A stretch of DNA of 64,000 nucleotides, taken from assembly GCA_963662155.1 (NCBI GenBank), contig OY759263.1, positions 1,654,095 to 1,718,094 on the forward strand, in the 5' to 3' direction. The number at the start of each line of letters is the position of its first letter. Position 1 is the first letter of the stretch. The notes beneath the pieces are model-generated. The model searched no databases. It was not told the origin of the DNA and saw only the letters and a program-made list of their open reading frames with translations. The DNA comes from Lamellibrachia columna (Eukaryota; Annelida; Polychaeta; Sabellida; Siboglinidae). This document shows, piece by piece, positions 21,101-35,504 of this stretch. The translations under genes and the position numbers were made by a program.

Positions 21101-24100
21101 GCTACAGGATCGACACAGACATACCAGAGCTACATGATCAACACAGACATACCAGAGCTACAGGATCGACACAGACATAGCAGAGCAACAGGATCAACAC
21201 AGACATACCAGAGCTACAGGAGAGACACATACATACCAGAGCTACAGGAGAGACACAGACATACCAGAGCTACAGGATCAACACATATATACCAGAGCTA
21301 CATTTTCGACACATACATACCAGAGCTACATGATCAACACAGACATACCAGAGCTACAGGATCGACACATACATAACAGAGCTACAGGATCAACACAGAC
21401 ATACCAGAGCTACAGGATCAACACATACATACCAGAGCTACATTTTCGACACATACATACCAGATCTACATGATCAACACAGACATACCAGAGCTACAGG
21501 ATCAACACATACATACCAGAGCTACAGGATCGACACAGACATACCAGAGCTACAGGATCAACACAGACATACCAGAGCTACAGGATCGACACAGACATAC
21601 CAGAGCTACAGGATCGACACAGATATAGCAGAGCAACAGGATCAACACAGACATACCAGAGCTACAGGATCGACACAGACATACCAGAGCTACAGGATCG
21701 ACACAGACATACCAGAGCTACAGGATCGACACAGACATACCAGAGCTACAGGATCGACAAAGACATACCACAGCTACAGGATCAACACAGACATAGAAGA
21801 GCTACAGGATCAACACAGACATACCAGAGCTACAGGATCTACACAGACATACCACAGCTACAGGAGAGACACAGACATACCAGAGCTACAGGATCGATAC
21901 AGACATACCAGAGGTACAGGAGAGACACATACATACCAGAGCTACAGGATCAACACATACATACCAGAGCTACAGGATCAACACAGACATACCAGAGCTA
22001 CAGGATCAACACATACATACCAGAGCTACAGGATCAACACAGACATACCAGAGCTACAGGATCGACACAGACATACCAGAGGTACAGGATCAACACAGAC
22101 ATACCAGAGCTACAGGATCAACACAGACATACCAGAGCTACAGGATCCACACAGACATACCAGAGCTACAGGATCAACACAGACATACCAGAGCTACAGG
22201 ATCGACACAGACATACCAGAGCGACAAGATCAACACAAACATACCAGAGCTACAGGATCCACACAGACATACCAGAGCTACAGGACCGACACAGACGTAC
22301 CAGAGCTACAGGATCAACACAGACATAGCAGAGCTGCAGGATCAACACATACATACCAGAGCTATAGGATCAACACAGACATACCAGAGCTACAGGATCA
22401 ACACAGACATACCAGAGCTACAGGATCGACACAGACATACCAGAGCGACAGGATCAACAAAGACATACCAGAGCTACAGGACTGACACAGACATACCAGA
22501 GCTACAGGATCAACACAGACATACCAGAGCTACAGGACTGACACAGACGTACCAGAGCTACAGGACTGACACAGATATACCAGAGCTACAGGATCGACAC
22601 AGACATACCAGAGCGACAGGATCAACACAGACATAGCAGAGCTACAGGATCAACACAGACATACCAGAGCGACAGGATCCACACAGATATACCAGAGCTA
22701 CAGGATCGACACAGACATACCAGAGCTACAGGATCAATTCAGACATACCAGAGCTACAGGATCGACACAGACATAGCAAAGCAACAGGATCAACACAGAC
22801 ATACCAGAGCTACAGGAGAGACACAGACATACCAGAGCTACAGGATCGATACAGACATACCAGAGGTACAGGAGAGACACAGACATACCAGAGCTACAGG
22901 ATCAACACAGACATACCAGAGCTACATGATCACCACAGACATACCAGAGCTACAGGATCGACACAGACATACCAGAGCTACAGGATCGACACAGACATAC
23001 CAGAGCTACAGGATCGATACAGACATACCAGAGCTACAGGATCGACACAGACATACCAGAGCTACAGGATCAACACAGACATACCAGAGCTACAGGAGAG
23101 ACACATACATACCAGAGCTACAGGATCGATACAGACATACCAGAGGTACAGGAGAGACACAGACATACCAGAGCTACAGGATCAACACAGACATACCAGA
23201 GCTACATGATCAACACAGACATACCAGAGCTACAGGATCGACACAGACATACCAGAGCTACAGGATCGACACAGACATACCAGAGCTACAGGATCGATAC
23301 AGACATACCAGAGCTATATGATCGACACAGACATACCAGAGCTACAGGATCGACACAGACATACCAGAGCTACAGGATCGATACAGACATACCAGAGCTA
23401 CAGGATCGACACAGACATAGCAGAGCAACAGGATCAACACAGACATACCAGAGCTACAGGATCGACACAGACATACCAGAGCTACAGGATCGACACAGAC
23501 ATACCAGAGCTACAGGATCGACACAGACATACCAGAGCTACAGGATCAACACAGACATAGTAGAGCTACAGGAACAACACAGACATACCAGAGCTACAGG
23601 ATCGACACAGACATACCAGAGCAACAGGAGAGACACAGACATACCAGAGCTACAGGATCGATACAGACATACCAGAGGTACAGGAGAGACACATACATAC
23701 CAGAGCTACAGGATCAACACATACATACCAGAGCTACAAGATCAACACAGACATACCAGAGCTACAGGATCAACGCATACATACCAGAGCTACAGTATCA
23801 ACACAGACATACCAGAGCTACAGGATCGACACAGACATACCAGAGGTACAGGACCAACACAGACATACCAGAGCGACAAGATCAACACAAACATACCAGA
23901 GCTACAGGATCAACACGCACAAACCAGAGCGACTTGATCGACACAGACATACCAGAGCTACAGGATCCACACAGACATACCAGAGCTACAGGACCGACAC
24001 AGACATACCAGAGGTACAGGATCAACACAGACATACCAGAGCTACAGGATCAACACAGACATACCAGAGCGACAAGATCAACACAAACATACCAGAGCTA

Positions 24101-27062
24101 CAGGATCAACACACACAAACCAGAGCGACATGATCGACACAGACATACCAGAGCTACAGGATCAACACAGACATACCAGAGCTACAGGATCAACACATAC
24201 ATACCAGAGCTACAGGATCAACACAGGCATACCAGAGCTACAGGATCAACACATACATACCAGAGCTACAGGATCAACACATACATACCAGAGCTACAGG
24301 ATCCACACAGACATACCAGAGCTACAGGACCGACACAGACGTACCAGAGGTACAGGATCAACACAGACATACCAGAGCTACAGGATCAACACAGACATAC
24401 CAGAGCGACAAGATCAACACAAACATACCAGAGCTACAGGATCAACACACACAAACCAGAGCGACATGATCGACACAGACATACCAGAGCTACATGATCA
24501 ACACAGACATACCAGAGCTACAGGATCAACACAGACATAGCAGAGCTACAGGATCAACACAGACATACCAGAGCTACAGGATCAACACATACATACCAGA
24601 GCTACAGGATCAACACATACATACCAGAGCTGCAGGATCAACACATACATACCTGAGCGACAGGATCGACACAGACATACCAGAGCTACAGGATCAACAC
24701 AGACATACCAGAGCTACAGGATCAACACAGACATACCAGAGCTACAGGATCAACACATACATACCAGAGCTACAGGATTAACACAGACATACCAGAGCTA
24801 CAGGATCGACACATACATACCAGAGCGACAAGATTAACACAGACATATCAGAGCTACAGGATAGACACAGACATACCAGAGCGACAGGTTCAACACAGAC
24901 ATAGCAGAGCTACAGGATCAACACATACATACCATAGCTACAGGATCAACACATATATAACATAGCTACAGGATCAACACAGACATAGCAGAGCTGCAGG
25001 ATCAACACATACATACCAGAGCTATAAGATCAACACAGACATACCAGAGCTACAGGATCAACACAGACATACCAGAGCTACAGGATCGACACAGACATAC
25101 CAGAGCGACAGGATCAACAAAGACATACCAGAGCTACAGGGCTGACACAGACATACCAGAGCTACAGGACTGACACAGACGTACCAGAGCTACAGGACTG
25201 ACACAGATATACCAGAGCTACAGGGTCGACACAGACATACCAGAGCGACAGGATCAACACAGACATAGCAGAGCTACAGGATCAACACAGACATACCAGA
25301 GCGACAGGATCCACACAGACATACCAGAGCTACAGGATCGACACAGACATACCAGAGCTACAGGATCAACTCAGACATACCAGAGCTACAGGATCGACAC
25401 AGACATAGCAGAGCAACAGGATCAACACAGACATACCAGAGCTACAGGAGAGACACAGACATACCAGAGCTACAGGATCGATACAGACATACCAGAGGTT
25501 ACAGGAGAGACACAGACATACCAGAGCTACAGGATCAACACAGACATACCAGAGCTACATGATCAACACAGACATACCAGAGCTACAGGATCGACACAGA
25601 CATACCAGAGCTAGAGGATCGACACAGACATACCAGAGCTACAGGATCGATACAGACATACTAGAGCTACATGATCGGCACAGACATACCAGAGCTACAG
25701 GATCGACACAGACATACCCGAGCTACAGGATCGATACAGACATACCAGAGCTACATGATCGACACAGACATAGCAGAGCAACAGGATCAACACAGACATA
25801 CCAGAGCTACAGGATCGACACAGACATACCAGAGCTACAGGATCGACACAGACATACCAGAGCTACAGGATCGACACAGACATACCAGAGCTACATGATC
25901 AACACAGACATAGCAGAGCTACATGATCAACACAGACATACCAGAGCTACAGGATCGACACAGACATACCAGAGCTACAGGAGAGACACAGACATACCAG
26001 AGCTACAGGATCGATACAGACATACCAGAGGTACAGGAGAGACACATACATACCAGAGCTACAGGATCAACACATACATACCAGAGCTACAAGATCAACA
26101 CAGACATACCAGAGCTACAGGATCAACGCATAAATACCAGAGCTACAGTATCAACACAGACATACCAGAGCTACAGGATCGACACAGACATACCAGAGGT
26201 ACAGGATCAACACAGACATACCAGAGCTACAGGATCAACACAGACATACCAGAGCGACAAGATCAACACAAACATACCAGAGCTACAGGATCGACACAGA
26301 CATACCAGAGGTACAGGATCAACACAGACATACCAGAGCTACAGGATCAACACAGACATACCAGAGCGACAAGATCAACACAAACATACCAGAGCTACAG
26401 GATCGACACAGACATACCAGAGCTACAGGATCAACACAGACATACCAGAGCTACAGGATCAACACAGACATACCAGAGCTACAGGATCAACACAGACATA
26501 GCAGAGCTACATGATCAACACAGACATACCAGAGCTACAGGATCGACACAGACATACCAGAGCTACAGGAGAGACACAGACATACCAGAGCTACAGGATC
26601 GATACAGACATACCAGAGGTACAGGAGAGACACATACATACCAGAGCTGCAGGATCAACACATACATACCAGAGCGACAAGATCAACACAAACATACCAG
26701 AGCTACAGGATCAACACACACAAACCAGAGCGACATGATCGACACAGACATACCAGAGCTACAGGATCAACACATACAAACCAGAGCTACAGGATCAACA
26801 CAGACATAATAGAGCTACAGGATCGACACAGACATACCAGAGCTACAGGATCGACACAGACTTACCAGAGCTACAGGATCGAAACAGACATACCAAAGCT
26901 ACAGGATCAACACAGACATGCCAGAGCAACAGGATCAACACAGACATACCAGAGCTACAGGGTCAACGCAGACATACCAGAGCTACAGGATCGACACAGA
27001 CATACCAGAGCTACAGGATCAACACAGACATACCAGAGCGACAGGACTGACACGGCACACCG
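18171..27062. repeat. 28-bp megasatellite, about 317 copies, 8.9 kb
   Basis: The unit contains gatcgacacagacataccag then agctacag. Recurrent variants: gatcAaca/gatcGaca, gagagaca, ttttcgaca, tacata for gacata, tagcagagcaac, gaggtac, gagcgac. As 28 is not a multiple of 3, plus frames with a 28-residue period stay open for up to 692 codons. They carry no start context or flanking gene and are judged spurious. Blocks of many units recur: a block with agcagagcaac, gagagacacatac and acattttcgacacat appears near 19.45, 20.15 and 21.13 kb, and a block with aagatcaacacaaac and cacacaaaccagagcgac near 24.07, 24.41 and 26.68 kb. Confidence 0.97.
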
Positions 27063-27216
27063 AAGCGACAGGATCAGAAACACCAGCCAACTCTTTATGA
27101 GATCAACGGAGAAGTCACTTCTCATTGAACCTGTGCTACCGACTGTCACTTATGGTGCATGCTGTATTTGTCGACACTCGTCCTTTCCGTAGAACGACCT
27201 GTGCTGCCGACAGGTA
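27063..27216. other. Short unique spacer between two arrays
   Basis: About 150 bp of non-repetitive sequence. A minus frame of 64 codons spans the spacer and the end of the 28-bp array and is not convincing. Confidence 0.4.
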
Positions 27217-28350
27217 GCCTTGTGGGTGGGTAGCCTTGTGAGTGGGTAGCCTTGTGAGTGGGTTTCCTTATGAGTGAGTAGCTTTGTGAGTGAGTAGTCT
27301 TGTGAGTGAGTAACTGTGTGAATGAGTAGCATTGAGAGTGAGTAACATTGTGAGTAGATAGCCTTGTGAGTGAGTAGCCTTATGAGTGAGTAACTGTGTG
27401 AATGAGTAGCATTGTAAGTGAGTAGCCTTTTGAGTGAATAGCCTTGTGTGTAAGTAGCCTTGTGAATGAGTAGCATTGTGAGTGGGTAGCCGTATAAGTG
27501 AGTAACTTTGTGAGTGAGTAGCCTTATGAATGAGTAACTGTGTGAATGAATAGCATTGTGAGTGAGTAGCCTTGTGAGGGAGTAGCCGTGTGAGTGCGCA
27601 GCCTTGTGAGTGAGTAGCCTTTTTAGTGAGTAGCCTTGTGAGTGTGTAACCGTGTGAATGAGTAGCCTTGTGAGTTAGTAACCTTTTTATTGGGTAGCCT
27701 TATGAGTGAGTAATTATGTGAGTCAGTAGTCTTGTGAGTGAGTAACTGTGTGAATGAGTAGCATTGTGAGTGTGTAGCCTTGTGAGTGAGTAGCCTTTTT
27801 AGTGAGTAGCCTTGTGAGTGAGTAGCCTTTTTAGCGAGTAGCCTTTTGAGTGAGTAGCCTTTTGAGTGAGTAGCCTTGTGAGTAGGTAGCCTTGTGATTG
27901 AGTAGCATTGAGAGTGAGTAGTCGTGCGAGTAGGTAGCCTTATGAGTGGTTAGCCTTGTGAGTGAGTAACCGTGTGAATGAGTAGCCTTGTGAGTAGGTA
28001 GCCTAGTGATAGGGTAGCCTTATGAGTGAGTAGTTTTGTGAGTGTGTAACCTTATGAGTGAGTAACTGTGTGAATTAGTAGCAATGTGAGTGAGTAGCAT
28101 TGTGAGTGAGTAGCCTTGTGAATGAGTAGCCTTTTGAGTGAGCAGATTTGTTAGTGAGTAGCCTTGTGAGTGTGTAGCCTTGTGAGTGAATAACCGTTTT
28201 AGTGAGTAGCCTTGTTAGTGTGTAGCCTTGTGAGTGAGTAACCGTGTGAATGAGTGGCATTGTGAGTGCGTAGCCTTGGGAGTGAGTAGCCTTTTTAGTG
28301 AGTGAATGATTAGATGTGTTAGTGAGTAGCCTTGTGAGTTAGTAAGACCA
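27217..28350. repeat. 16-bp minisatellite, about 71 degenerate copies
   Basis: Core unit agccttgtgagtgagt, with many substitutions (tagcattg, taaccgtg, ctttttag). More diverged than the neighbouring arrays, so probably older. Confidence 0.92.
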
Positions 28351-28429
28351 CTTTTGTCGATTTTTTTTATCAGATCCGATACTTACAGCTAAAATGAACA
28401 AACGAGTTGGCATGCCATATTGGATACTA

Positions 28430-28590
28430 GATGTGTTTTGAATACAAGATGAGCTTTGAACACTAGATGTTTTTTGATACAATAAGTGTTTCGGATACTA
28501 GATGTGTTTTGGACACTACATGTGTTTTGAATACTAGATGTGGCTTGGATATTAGGTGTGTTTTGGATACTATATGCGTTTTCGTGAACT
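28430..28590. repeat. 18-bp degenerate tandem repeat
   Basis: About eight or nine copies around tttggatactagatgtg, poorly conserved. Confidence 0.75.
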
Positions 28591-28599
28591 ATTCTAAAA

Positions 28600-30110
28600 T
28601 GAGAGAACGGTGTCTATGGTGTCTAGCCTAAAACATTCCCTCCCATGGTGTATATGGTGTCTAGCCTAAAACATTCCCTCCAGTGGTGTCTATGGTGTCT
28701 AACCTAATACATTCCCTCCAATGGATTCTATGGCGTCTAACCTAATACATTCCCTCCAATGGTGTCTATGGTGTCTAGCCTAATACATTCCCTCCCATGG
28801 TGTATATGGTGTCTAACATAATACATTCCCTCCAATGGTGTCTATGGTGTCTAACCTAATACATTCCCTCCAATAGTTTATATGGTGTCTAACCTAATAC
28901 ATTCCCTCCAATGGTGTCTATGGTGTCTAACCTAATACATTCCCTCCAATGGTGTCTATGGTGTCTAACCTAATACATTCCCTCCAATGGTGTCTATGGT
29001 GTCTAGCCTAATACATTCCCTCCCATGGTGTATATGGTGTCTAACATAATACATTCCCTCCAATGGTGTCTATGGTGTCTAACCTAATACATTCCCTCCA
29101 ATAGTTTATATGGTGTCTAACCTAATACATTCCCTCCAATGGTGTCTATGGTGTCTAACCTAATACATTCCCTCCAATGGTGTCTATGGTGTCTAACCTA
29201 ATACATTCCCTACAATGGTGTCTATGGTGTCTAACATAATACATTCCCTCCAACGGTGTCTATTATGTCTAACCTAATACATTCCCTACAATGGTGTATA
29301 TGGTGTCTGACCTAATACATTCCCTACAATGGTGTCTATGGTGTCTAACCTAATACATTCCCTCCAATGGTGTCTATTGTGTCTAACCTAATACATTCCC
29401 TCCAACGGTGTCTATGGTGTCTAACCTATTACATTCCCTACAATGATGTCTATGGTGTCTGACCTAATACATTCCCTACAATGGTGTCTATGGTGTCTAA
29501 CCTAATGCATTCTCTCCAATGGTGTCTATGGTGTCTAACCTAATACATTCCCTCCAATGGTGTCTATGGTGTCTAACCTAATACATTCCCTCCAATGGTG
29601 TATATGGTGTCTAACCTAATACATTCCATCCAATGGTGTCTAGTCTAATACATTCCCTCCAATGGTGTCTAACCTAATACATTCCCTCCAGTGGTGTCTA
29701 ACCTAATACATTCCCTCCAATTGTGTTTATGGTGTCTAACCTAATACATTCCCTCCAACGGTGTATATGGTGTCTAGTCTAATACATTCCCTCCAATGGT
29801 GTCTAACCTAATACATTCCCTCCAATGGTATCTAACCTAATACATTCCATCCAATGGTGTCTAACCTAATACATTCCATCCAATGGTGTCTAATCTAATA
29901 CATTCCCTCCAATGGTGTCTAACCTAATACATTCCATCCAATGGTGTCTAACCTAATACATTCCATCCAATGGTGTCTAACATAATACATTCCCTCCAAT
30001 GGTGTCTAACCTAATACATTCCATCCAATGGTGTCTATGGTGTCTAACCTAATACATTCCCTCCAATGGTGTCTATGGTGTATAGCCTAATACATTCCCT
30101 CCAATGCTTA
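28600..30110. repeat. 38/29-bp minisatellite, about 43 copies
   Basis: The long unit of 38 bp contains gtgtctatggtgtctaacct then aatacattccctccaatg. From about 29600 most copies lack the nine bases tctatggtg and are 29 bp long. The two length classes are segregated along the array, with 38-bp units returning at 30020-30080. Confidence 0.93.
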
Positions 30111-30420
30111 TGCTGTTAATGGCTTCAGTCTATTGCCACAGTTCACCCGTCTGTATAAATGAGTACCTGTCTATAGACCGACGTGGATATGTGAACCAAT
30201 AGTCTTCGCACATTAATGGCAGCGTAGTTGAATGCTTTCCAGAGAAGTCGAATTGGTGTTGGATTGAACATGTCCGTATTGGGGTTAATTGTAAAACGCA
30301 TTGAATATTCCAGAGGACTGGATATCGCGCTGTGTAAGAATGCACGTTTAGATTTCAATATAAAACATCACCCTCGATTAACGGCTCTAAACATACAATA
30401 TTGCACTCCACGGGTCGTTA
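30111..30420. other. Unique sequence with unassigned overlapping minus ORFs
   Basis: Two overlapping 71-codon minus frames (30358-30130). One contains AFNYAAINVRRLLVHIS, which looks protein-like but cannot be assigned. It might be part of a dispersed repeat. Confidence 0.35.
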
Positions 30421-33255
30421 CATTCAGTGCTGTACTGCATACATACTGTTCATCCTGGCTGTCAGTGCTGTACTGCATACATCCTGTTCATCCCAACTGT
30501 CAATGCTGTACTGTATACATACTGTTCATCGAGGCTGTCAGTGCTGTACTGCATACATACTGTTCATCCAAAGCTGTCAGTGCTGTACTGCATACATACT
30601 GTTCATCGAGTATGTCAGTGCTGTACTGCATACATACTGTTCATCGAGGCTGTCAGTGCTGTACTGCATACAATCTGTTCACACAGGCTATCAATGCTGT
30701 ACTGCATACATACTGTTCATCCAGGCTGTCAATGCTGTACTGCATACATACTGTTCGTCGAGGCTGTCAGTGCTGTACTGCATACAATCTGTTCACACAG
30801 GCTATCAATGCTGTACTGCATACATACTGTTCATCCAGGCTGTCAATGCTGTACTGCATACATCCTGTTCATCCCAACTGTCAATGCTGTACTGTATACA
30901 TACTGTTCATCGAGGCTGTCAGTGCTGTACTGCATACATACTGTTCATCCAAAGCTGTCAGTGCTGTACTGCATACATACTGTTCATCGAGTATGTCAGT
31001 GCTGTACTGCATACATACTGTTCATCCAAAGCTGTCAGTGCTGTACTGCATACATACTGTTCATCGAGTATGTCAGTGCTGTACTGCATACATACTGTTC
31101 ATCGAGGCTGTCAGTGCTGTACTGCATACAATCTGTTCACACAGGCTATCAATGCTGTATTGCATACATAATGTTCATCCAGGCTGTCAATGCTGTACTG
31201 CATACATACTGTTCATCCAGGCTGTCAGTGCTGTACTGCATACATACTTTTCATCCAAAGCTGTCAGTGCTGTACTGCATACATACTGTTCATCGAGGCT
31301 GTCAGTGCAGTACTGCATACATACTTTTCATCCAAAGCTGTCAGTGCTGTACTGCATACATACTGTTCATCGAAGCTGTCAGTGCTGTACTGCATACAAT
31401 CTGTTCACACAGGCTATCAATGCTGTATTGCATACATCCTGTTCATCCAGGCTGTCAATGCTGTACTGCATACATACTGTTCATCCAAAGCTGTCAGTGC
31501 TGTACTGCATACATACTGTTCATCGAGGCTGTCAGTGCTGTACTGCATACATACTTTTCATCCAAAGCTGTCAGTGCTGTACTGCATACATACTGTGCAT
31601 CGAGGCTGTCAATGCTGTACTGCTTATATACTGTTCATCCAGGCTGCCAATGCTGTACTGCATACATCCTGTTCATCCAGGCTGTCAATGCTGTACTGCA
31701 TACATACTTTTCATCCAAAGCTGTCAGTGCTGTACTGCATACATACTGTTCATCGAGGCTGTCAGTGCTGTACTGCATACATACTTTTCATCCAAAGCTG
31801 TCAGTGCTGTACTGCATACATACTGTTCATCGAGGCTGTCAATGCTGTACTGCGTACATACTGTTCATCCAGGCTGTCAATGCTGTACTGCATACATACT
31901 GTTCATCCAGGCTGTCAGTGCTATACTGCATACATACTGTTCATCCAAAGCTGTCAGTGCTGTACTGCATACATACTGTTCGTCGAGGCTGTCAGTGCTG
32001 TACTGCATACAATCTGTTCACACAGGCTATCAATGCTGTACTGCATACATACTGTTCATCCAGGCTGTCAATGCTGTACTGCATACATACTGTTCATCCA
32101 GGCTGTCAGTGCTATACTGCATACATACTGTTCATCCAAAGCTGTCAGTGCTGTACTGCATACATACTGTTCATCGAGGCTGTCAGTGCTGTACTGCATA
32201 CAATCTGTTCACACAGGCTATCAATGCTGTACTGCATACATACTGTTCATCCAGGCTGTCAATGCTGTACTGCATACATACTGTTCATCGAGGCTGTCAG
32301 TGCTGTACTTCATACATCCTGTTCATCCAGGCTGTTAATGCTGTACTGCATACATACTGTTCATCCAGGCTGTCAATGCTGTACTGCATACATACTGTTC
32401 ATCCAGGCTGTCAGTGCTGTACTGCATACATACTGTTCATCCAAAGCTGTCAGTGCTGTACTGCATACATACTGTTCATCCAGGCTGTCAATGCTGTGCT
32501 GCATACATACTGTTCATCCAGGCTGTCAGTGCTGTACTGCATACATACTTTTCATCCAAAGCTGTCAGTGCTGTACTGCATACATACTGTTCATCGAGGC
32601 TGTCATTGCTGTACTGCATACATACTGTTCATCCAGGCTGTCAGTGCTGTACTGCATACATACTGTTCATCCAGGCTCTCAATGCTGTACTGCATACATA
32701 CTGTTCATCCAGACAGTCAGTGCTGTACTGCATACATACTGTTCATCCAAAGCTGTCAGTGCTGTACTGCATACATACTGTTCATCGAGGCTGTCAGTGC
32801 TGTACTGCGTACAATCTGTTCACACAGGCTATCAATGCTGTATTGCATACATACTGTTCATCCAGGCTGTCAATGCTGTACTGAATGCATACTGTTCATC
32901 CTGACTGTCAATGCTGTACTGCATACATACTGTTCATCGAGGCTGTCAGTGCTGTACTGCATACATACTGTTCATCGAGACTGTCAGTGCTGTACTGCAC
33001 ACAATCTGTTCAACCAGGCTCTCAATGCTGTACTGCATACATAATGTTCATCCAGGCTTTCAATGCTGTATTGCAAACATACTGTTCATCGAGGCTGTCA
33101 GTGCTATACTGCATACATACTGTTCTTCCTGGCTGTCAGTGCTGTACTGCATACATACTGTTCTTCCTGGCTGTCAGTGCTGTATTGCATACATTCTGTT
33201 TATCCTGGCTGTCAGTGCTGTATTGCATGCATACTCTTCATCAGTTTGTCAGTGC
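30421..33255. repeat. 38-bp minisatellite, about 75 copies, 2.8 kb
   Basis: The unit contains cagtgctgtactgcatacat then actgttcatccaggctgt. Variant types (tcatcgaggct, tcatccaaagct, ttcacacaggctat) recur in the same order, giving multi-unit blocks. Plus frames of up to 938 codons with a 38-residue period (MLYCIHTVHPGCQCC) stay open because the unit has no stop. Three overlapping frames are open at once, so this is not evidence of a protein. Confidence 0.96.
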
Positions 33256-33424
33256 TGTTCAGTATACATGACTTGTAATATTAACATGATACACTTCACG
33301 GCTAAAGCTGTTCACTCCAAGTCATACTTCATGGTTTATATTCTCTAACGTAAATCATGCAACACGGCTCTTTCTGTTCACCTTAAAGTATACCTTCACC
33401 GTTAGACATGCATGCACGGCGTAT
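33256..33424. other. Short unique spacer
   Basis: Between the 38-bp array and the CR1 tail. Nothing recognised. Confidence 0.4.
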
Positions 33425-35315
33425 ACTGATTTAACAAGATTTAACAAGATTGCCATCTCGAACAACAAGTTCCAGATGGCAAGTGGACAAGGAAGCCATT
33501 GGCTTATCGAGAGTCCAACAATTTTCTCATCTATGTGTAGCCCTTATCAGATATCTGTCAATTCTATTTTTAAACATATTCACACTACTAGCATTAACAC
33601 AATCATTTGGCAGTTTGTTCCATTCATTTATCACCCTCTGTGAGAAAGAGTACTTTCTCATGTCCAACCTACACTGCTCCTTAACTAATGCTGCTTTGTG
33701 TCATCTGGTTCTACTGCCTTCTTTAAGTTTGAAGAACATATTCCTATCAACATCCTCATAACCGTTTACTATTTTAAACACTTCTATTTGGTCTCCTCTT
33801 AGTCTCCTGGTCTCTAGTGTTGTCAAACCACATTGTAATAAGCGACTTTCGTAACTAAGGTCTCTTAATTCTGGAATCATCTTAGTTGCTCTTCGTTGTA
33901 TTCTTTTTAGCTTATCTATGTCTTTTTTACGATACGGCCTCCATGCTTGAATACAATATTCCAAATGTGGTCTAACTATTGCTTTGTACAGGGGTACAAT
34001 TAGATGTTTCTCCGTATACGTGATAGTTCTCCTAATTAGCCCTAGAATTTGATTTCCTTTCGAAGCAGCAATCCCACATTGCTCTGAAACTTTCATGTCA
34101 GCATTAAATATTACTCCTAAATCCTTTTCTTGTGTGGTTCTACCTAGTACAGCATCCCCCATTTTATATTCCTCGTCCATATTTCCATGTCCTATGTGTA
34201 TACATTTACACTTCCCAAAATTGAATAACATTTGCCATTTTTCTGACCATTTAACTAATTTTTCTAGATCATCCTGTAAACTTTGTTTATCTGTATCATT
34301 AGTAACCTTTCTGAATACTTTTGTGTCATCTGCAAATTTGAATACTTTGCTAGATATGTCATCCTCCAAATCATTTATATATATTAAAAACAGTATAGGG
34401 CCTAACACTGATCCCTGTGGTACCCCACTCAAAACAGATTTCCAGTTTGAAATCTTACCATCTACTATTACTCTCTGTCTTCTGTGTGTAAGCCACTTTT
34501 CTATCCAGTTGATTACATCATTGCCTATACCATGGGCTTTTAGTTTAAGTAACAATCTTTGATGTGGCACTTCATCGAAAGCTTTCTGAAAATCTAAGTA
34601 GACAACATCCACTGGTGACCCGTCATCTACCCACTTTGTAATTTCTTCTAAAAAACATAAGAGATTGGTTAGACATGACCTTGCTTTTAGGAATCCATGT
34701 TGAGATGTATTTATTAATTTATGTTTTATGAGGAATTCCACCATGTGGTCTCTAATTAATGTTTCGAGTAATTTACATACAACTGATGTTAAACTCACTG
34801 GTCTGTAATTTTTTGGCTTCTTCCTCGATCCCTTCTTAAATAGCGGCGTAATGTTTGCTTCTTTCCATTCTGAAGGAACTATTCCTTCTTCTAGTGACAA
34901 GTTAAATAAGTTTGCAAGTGGTGTACTAATTTGATCAACAATTTCCTTTAGCAGTTTTGGTGGTATCCTATCAACTCCAGGTGATTTATTATCTTTCATC
35001 TTCTTAATTTTCGTTGCTATCATTTCAGGAGTTACAAATAACTGCCCTAAATGTTCTGATTTATTGCCCTTAAATTTAGTCAATGGAACTGGAAGTGAGC
35101 TGATATCTTCTGTGATAAAAACTGAGCTGAAATACTCATTCAGGACCTCTGCCATTTGGAACCCATCTGAAATTATGTTTTCACTGTTGTTTTCCAGTGG
35201 TCCGACCTTATCTTGAACTTTCTGTTTACTCCTTACATAAGCATAGAAACTCTTGCTGTCATTTTTTATATTACCTGCCAATTTTTGTTCAAATTGCTCA
35301 CCAAGATGCACCTGT
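33425..35315 (-). mobile_element. CR1-type LINE, 5'-truncated copy with reverse transcriptase
   Basis: The minus frame 35311-33701 (536 codons) corresponds to about residues 364-898 of ORF2 in the full copy at 56.8 kb, without the endonuclease. Visible: KSPGVD, YRPVSLTSV, LDFQKAFDEVP, PQGSVLGP and the catalytic FADD at about residue 326. The frame ends at TGA (33701-33703), where the related copy has Gly (SRTRG), so a single nonsense change removes the last 60 or so codons. The element ends at 33430 in two atttaacaag repeats, typical of CR1 elements, which lack poly(A). Protein divergence from the 56.8-kb copy shows a different subfamily or an older copy. Confidence 0.92.
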
Positions 35316-35500
35316 GATTAATCTGTTCAGAGTATGGCTCAAGACCCGTCTCTGATTGGCACGCAGCAGAGAAATATGATGTTGCGCGTTAAATCATGTT
35401 CTGATAAACGGATCGTCGGCGTTCGTGAGAAGGACACCTCAGCAGACATTCGGCAGATTCAGGTGACAGTTACTCGTCGTATTCGCAGAAACCTGACAGG
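35316..35500. other. Short unique sequence, nothing recognised
   Basis: A plus frame starting at 35334 runs through this and the following repeats. No known motif. Confidence 0.4.
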
Positions 35501-35504
35501 TGCG

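Noticed and set aside
18123..26809. Plus-strand frames of up to 692 codons with a 28-residue repeat
   Set aside because: Entirely made of the 28-bp unit and broken irregularly by indels; no gene features at either end.
30228..33044. 938-codon and 825-codon plus frames
   Set aside because: Overlapping frames within a 38-bp array; the upstream unique part has no recognised domain.
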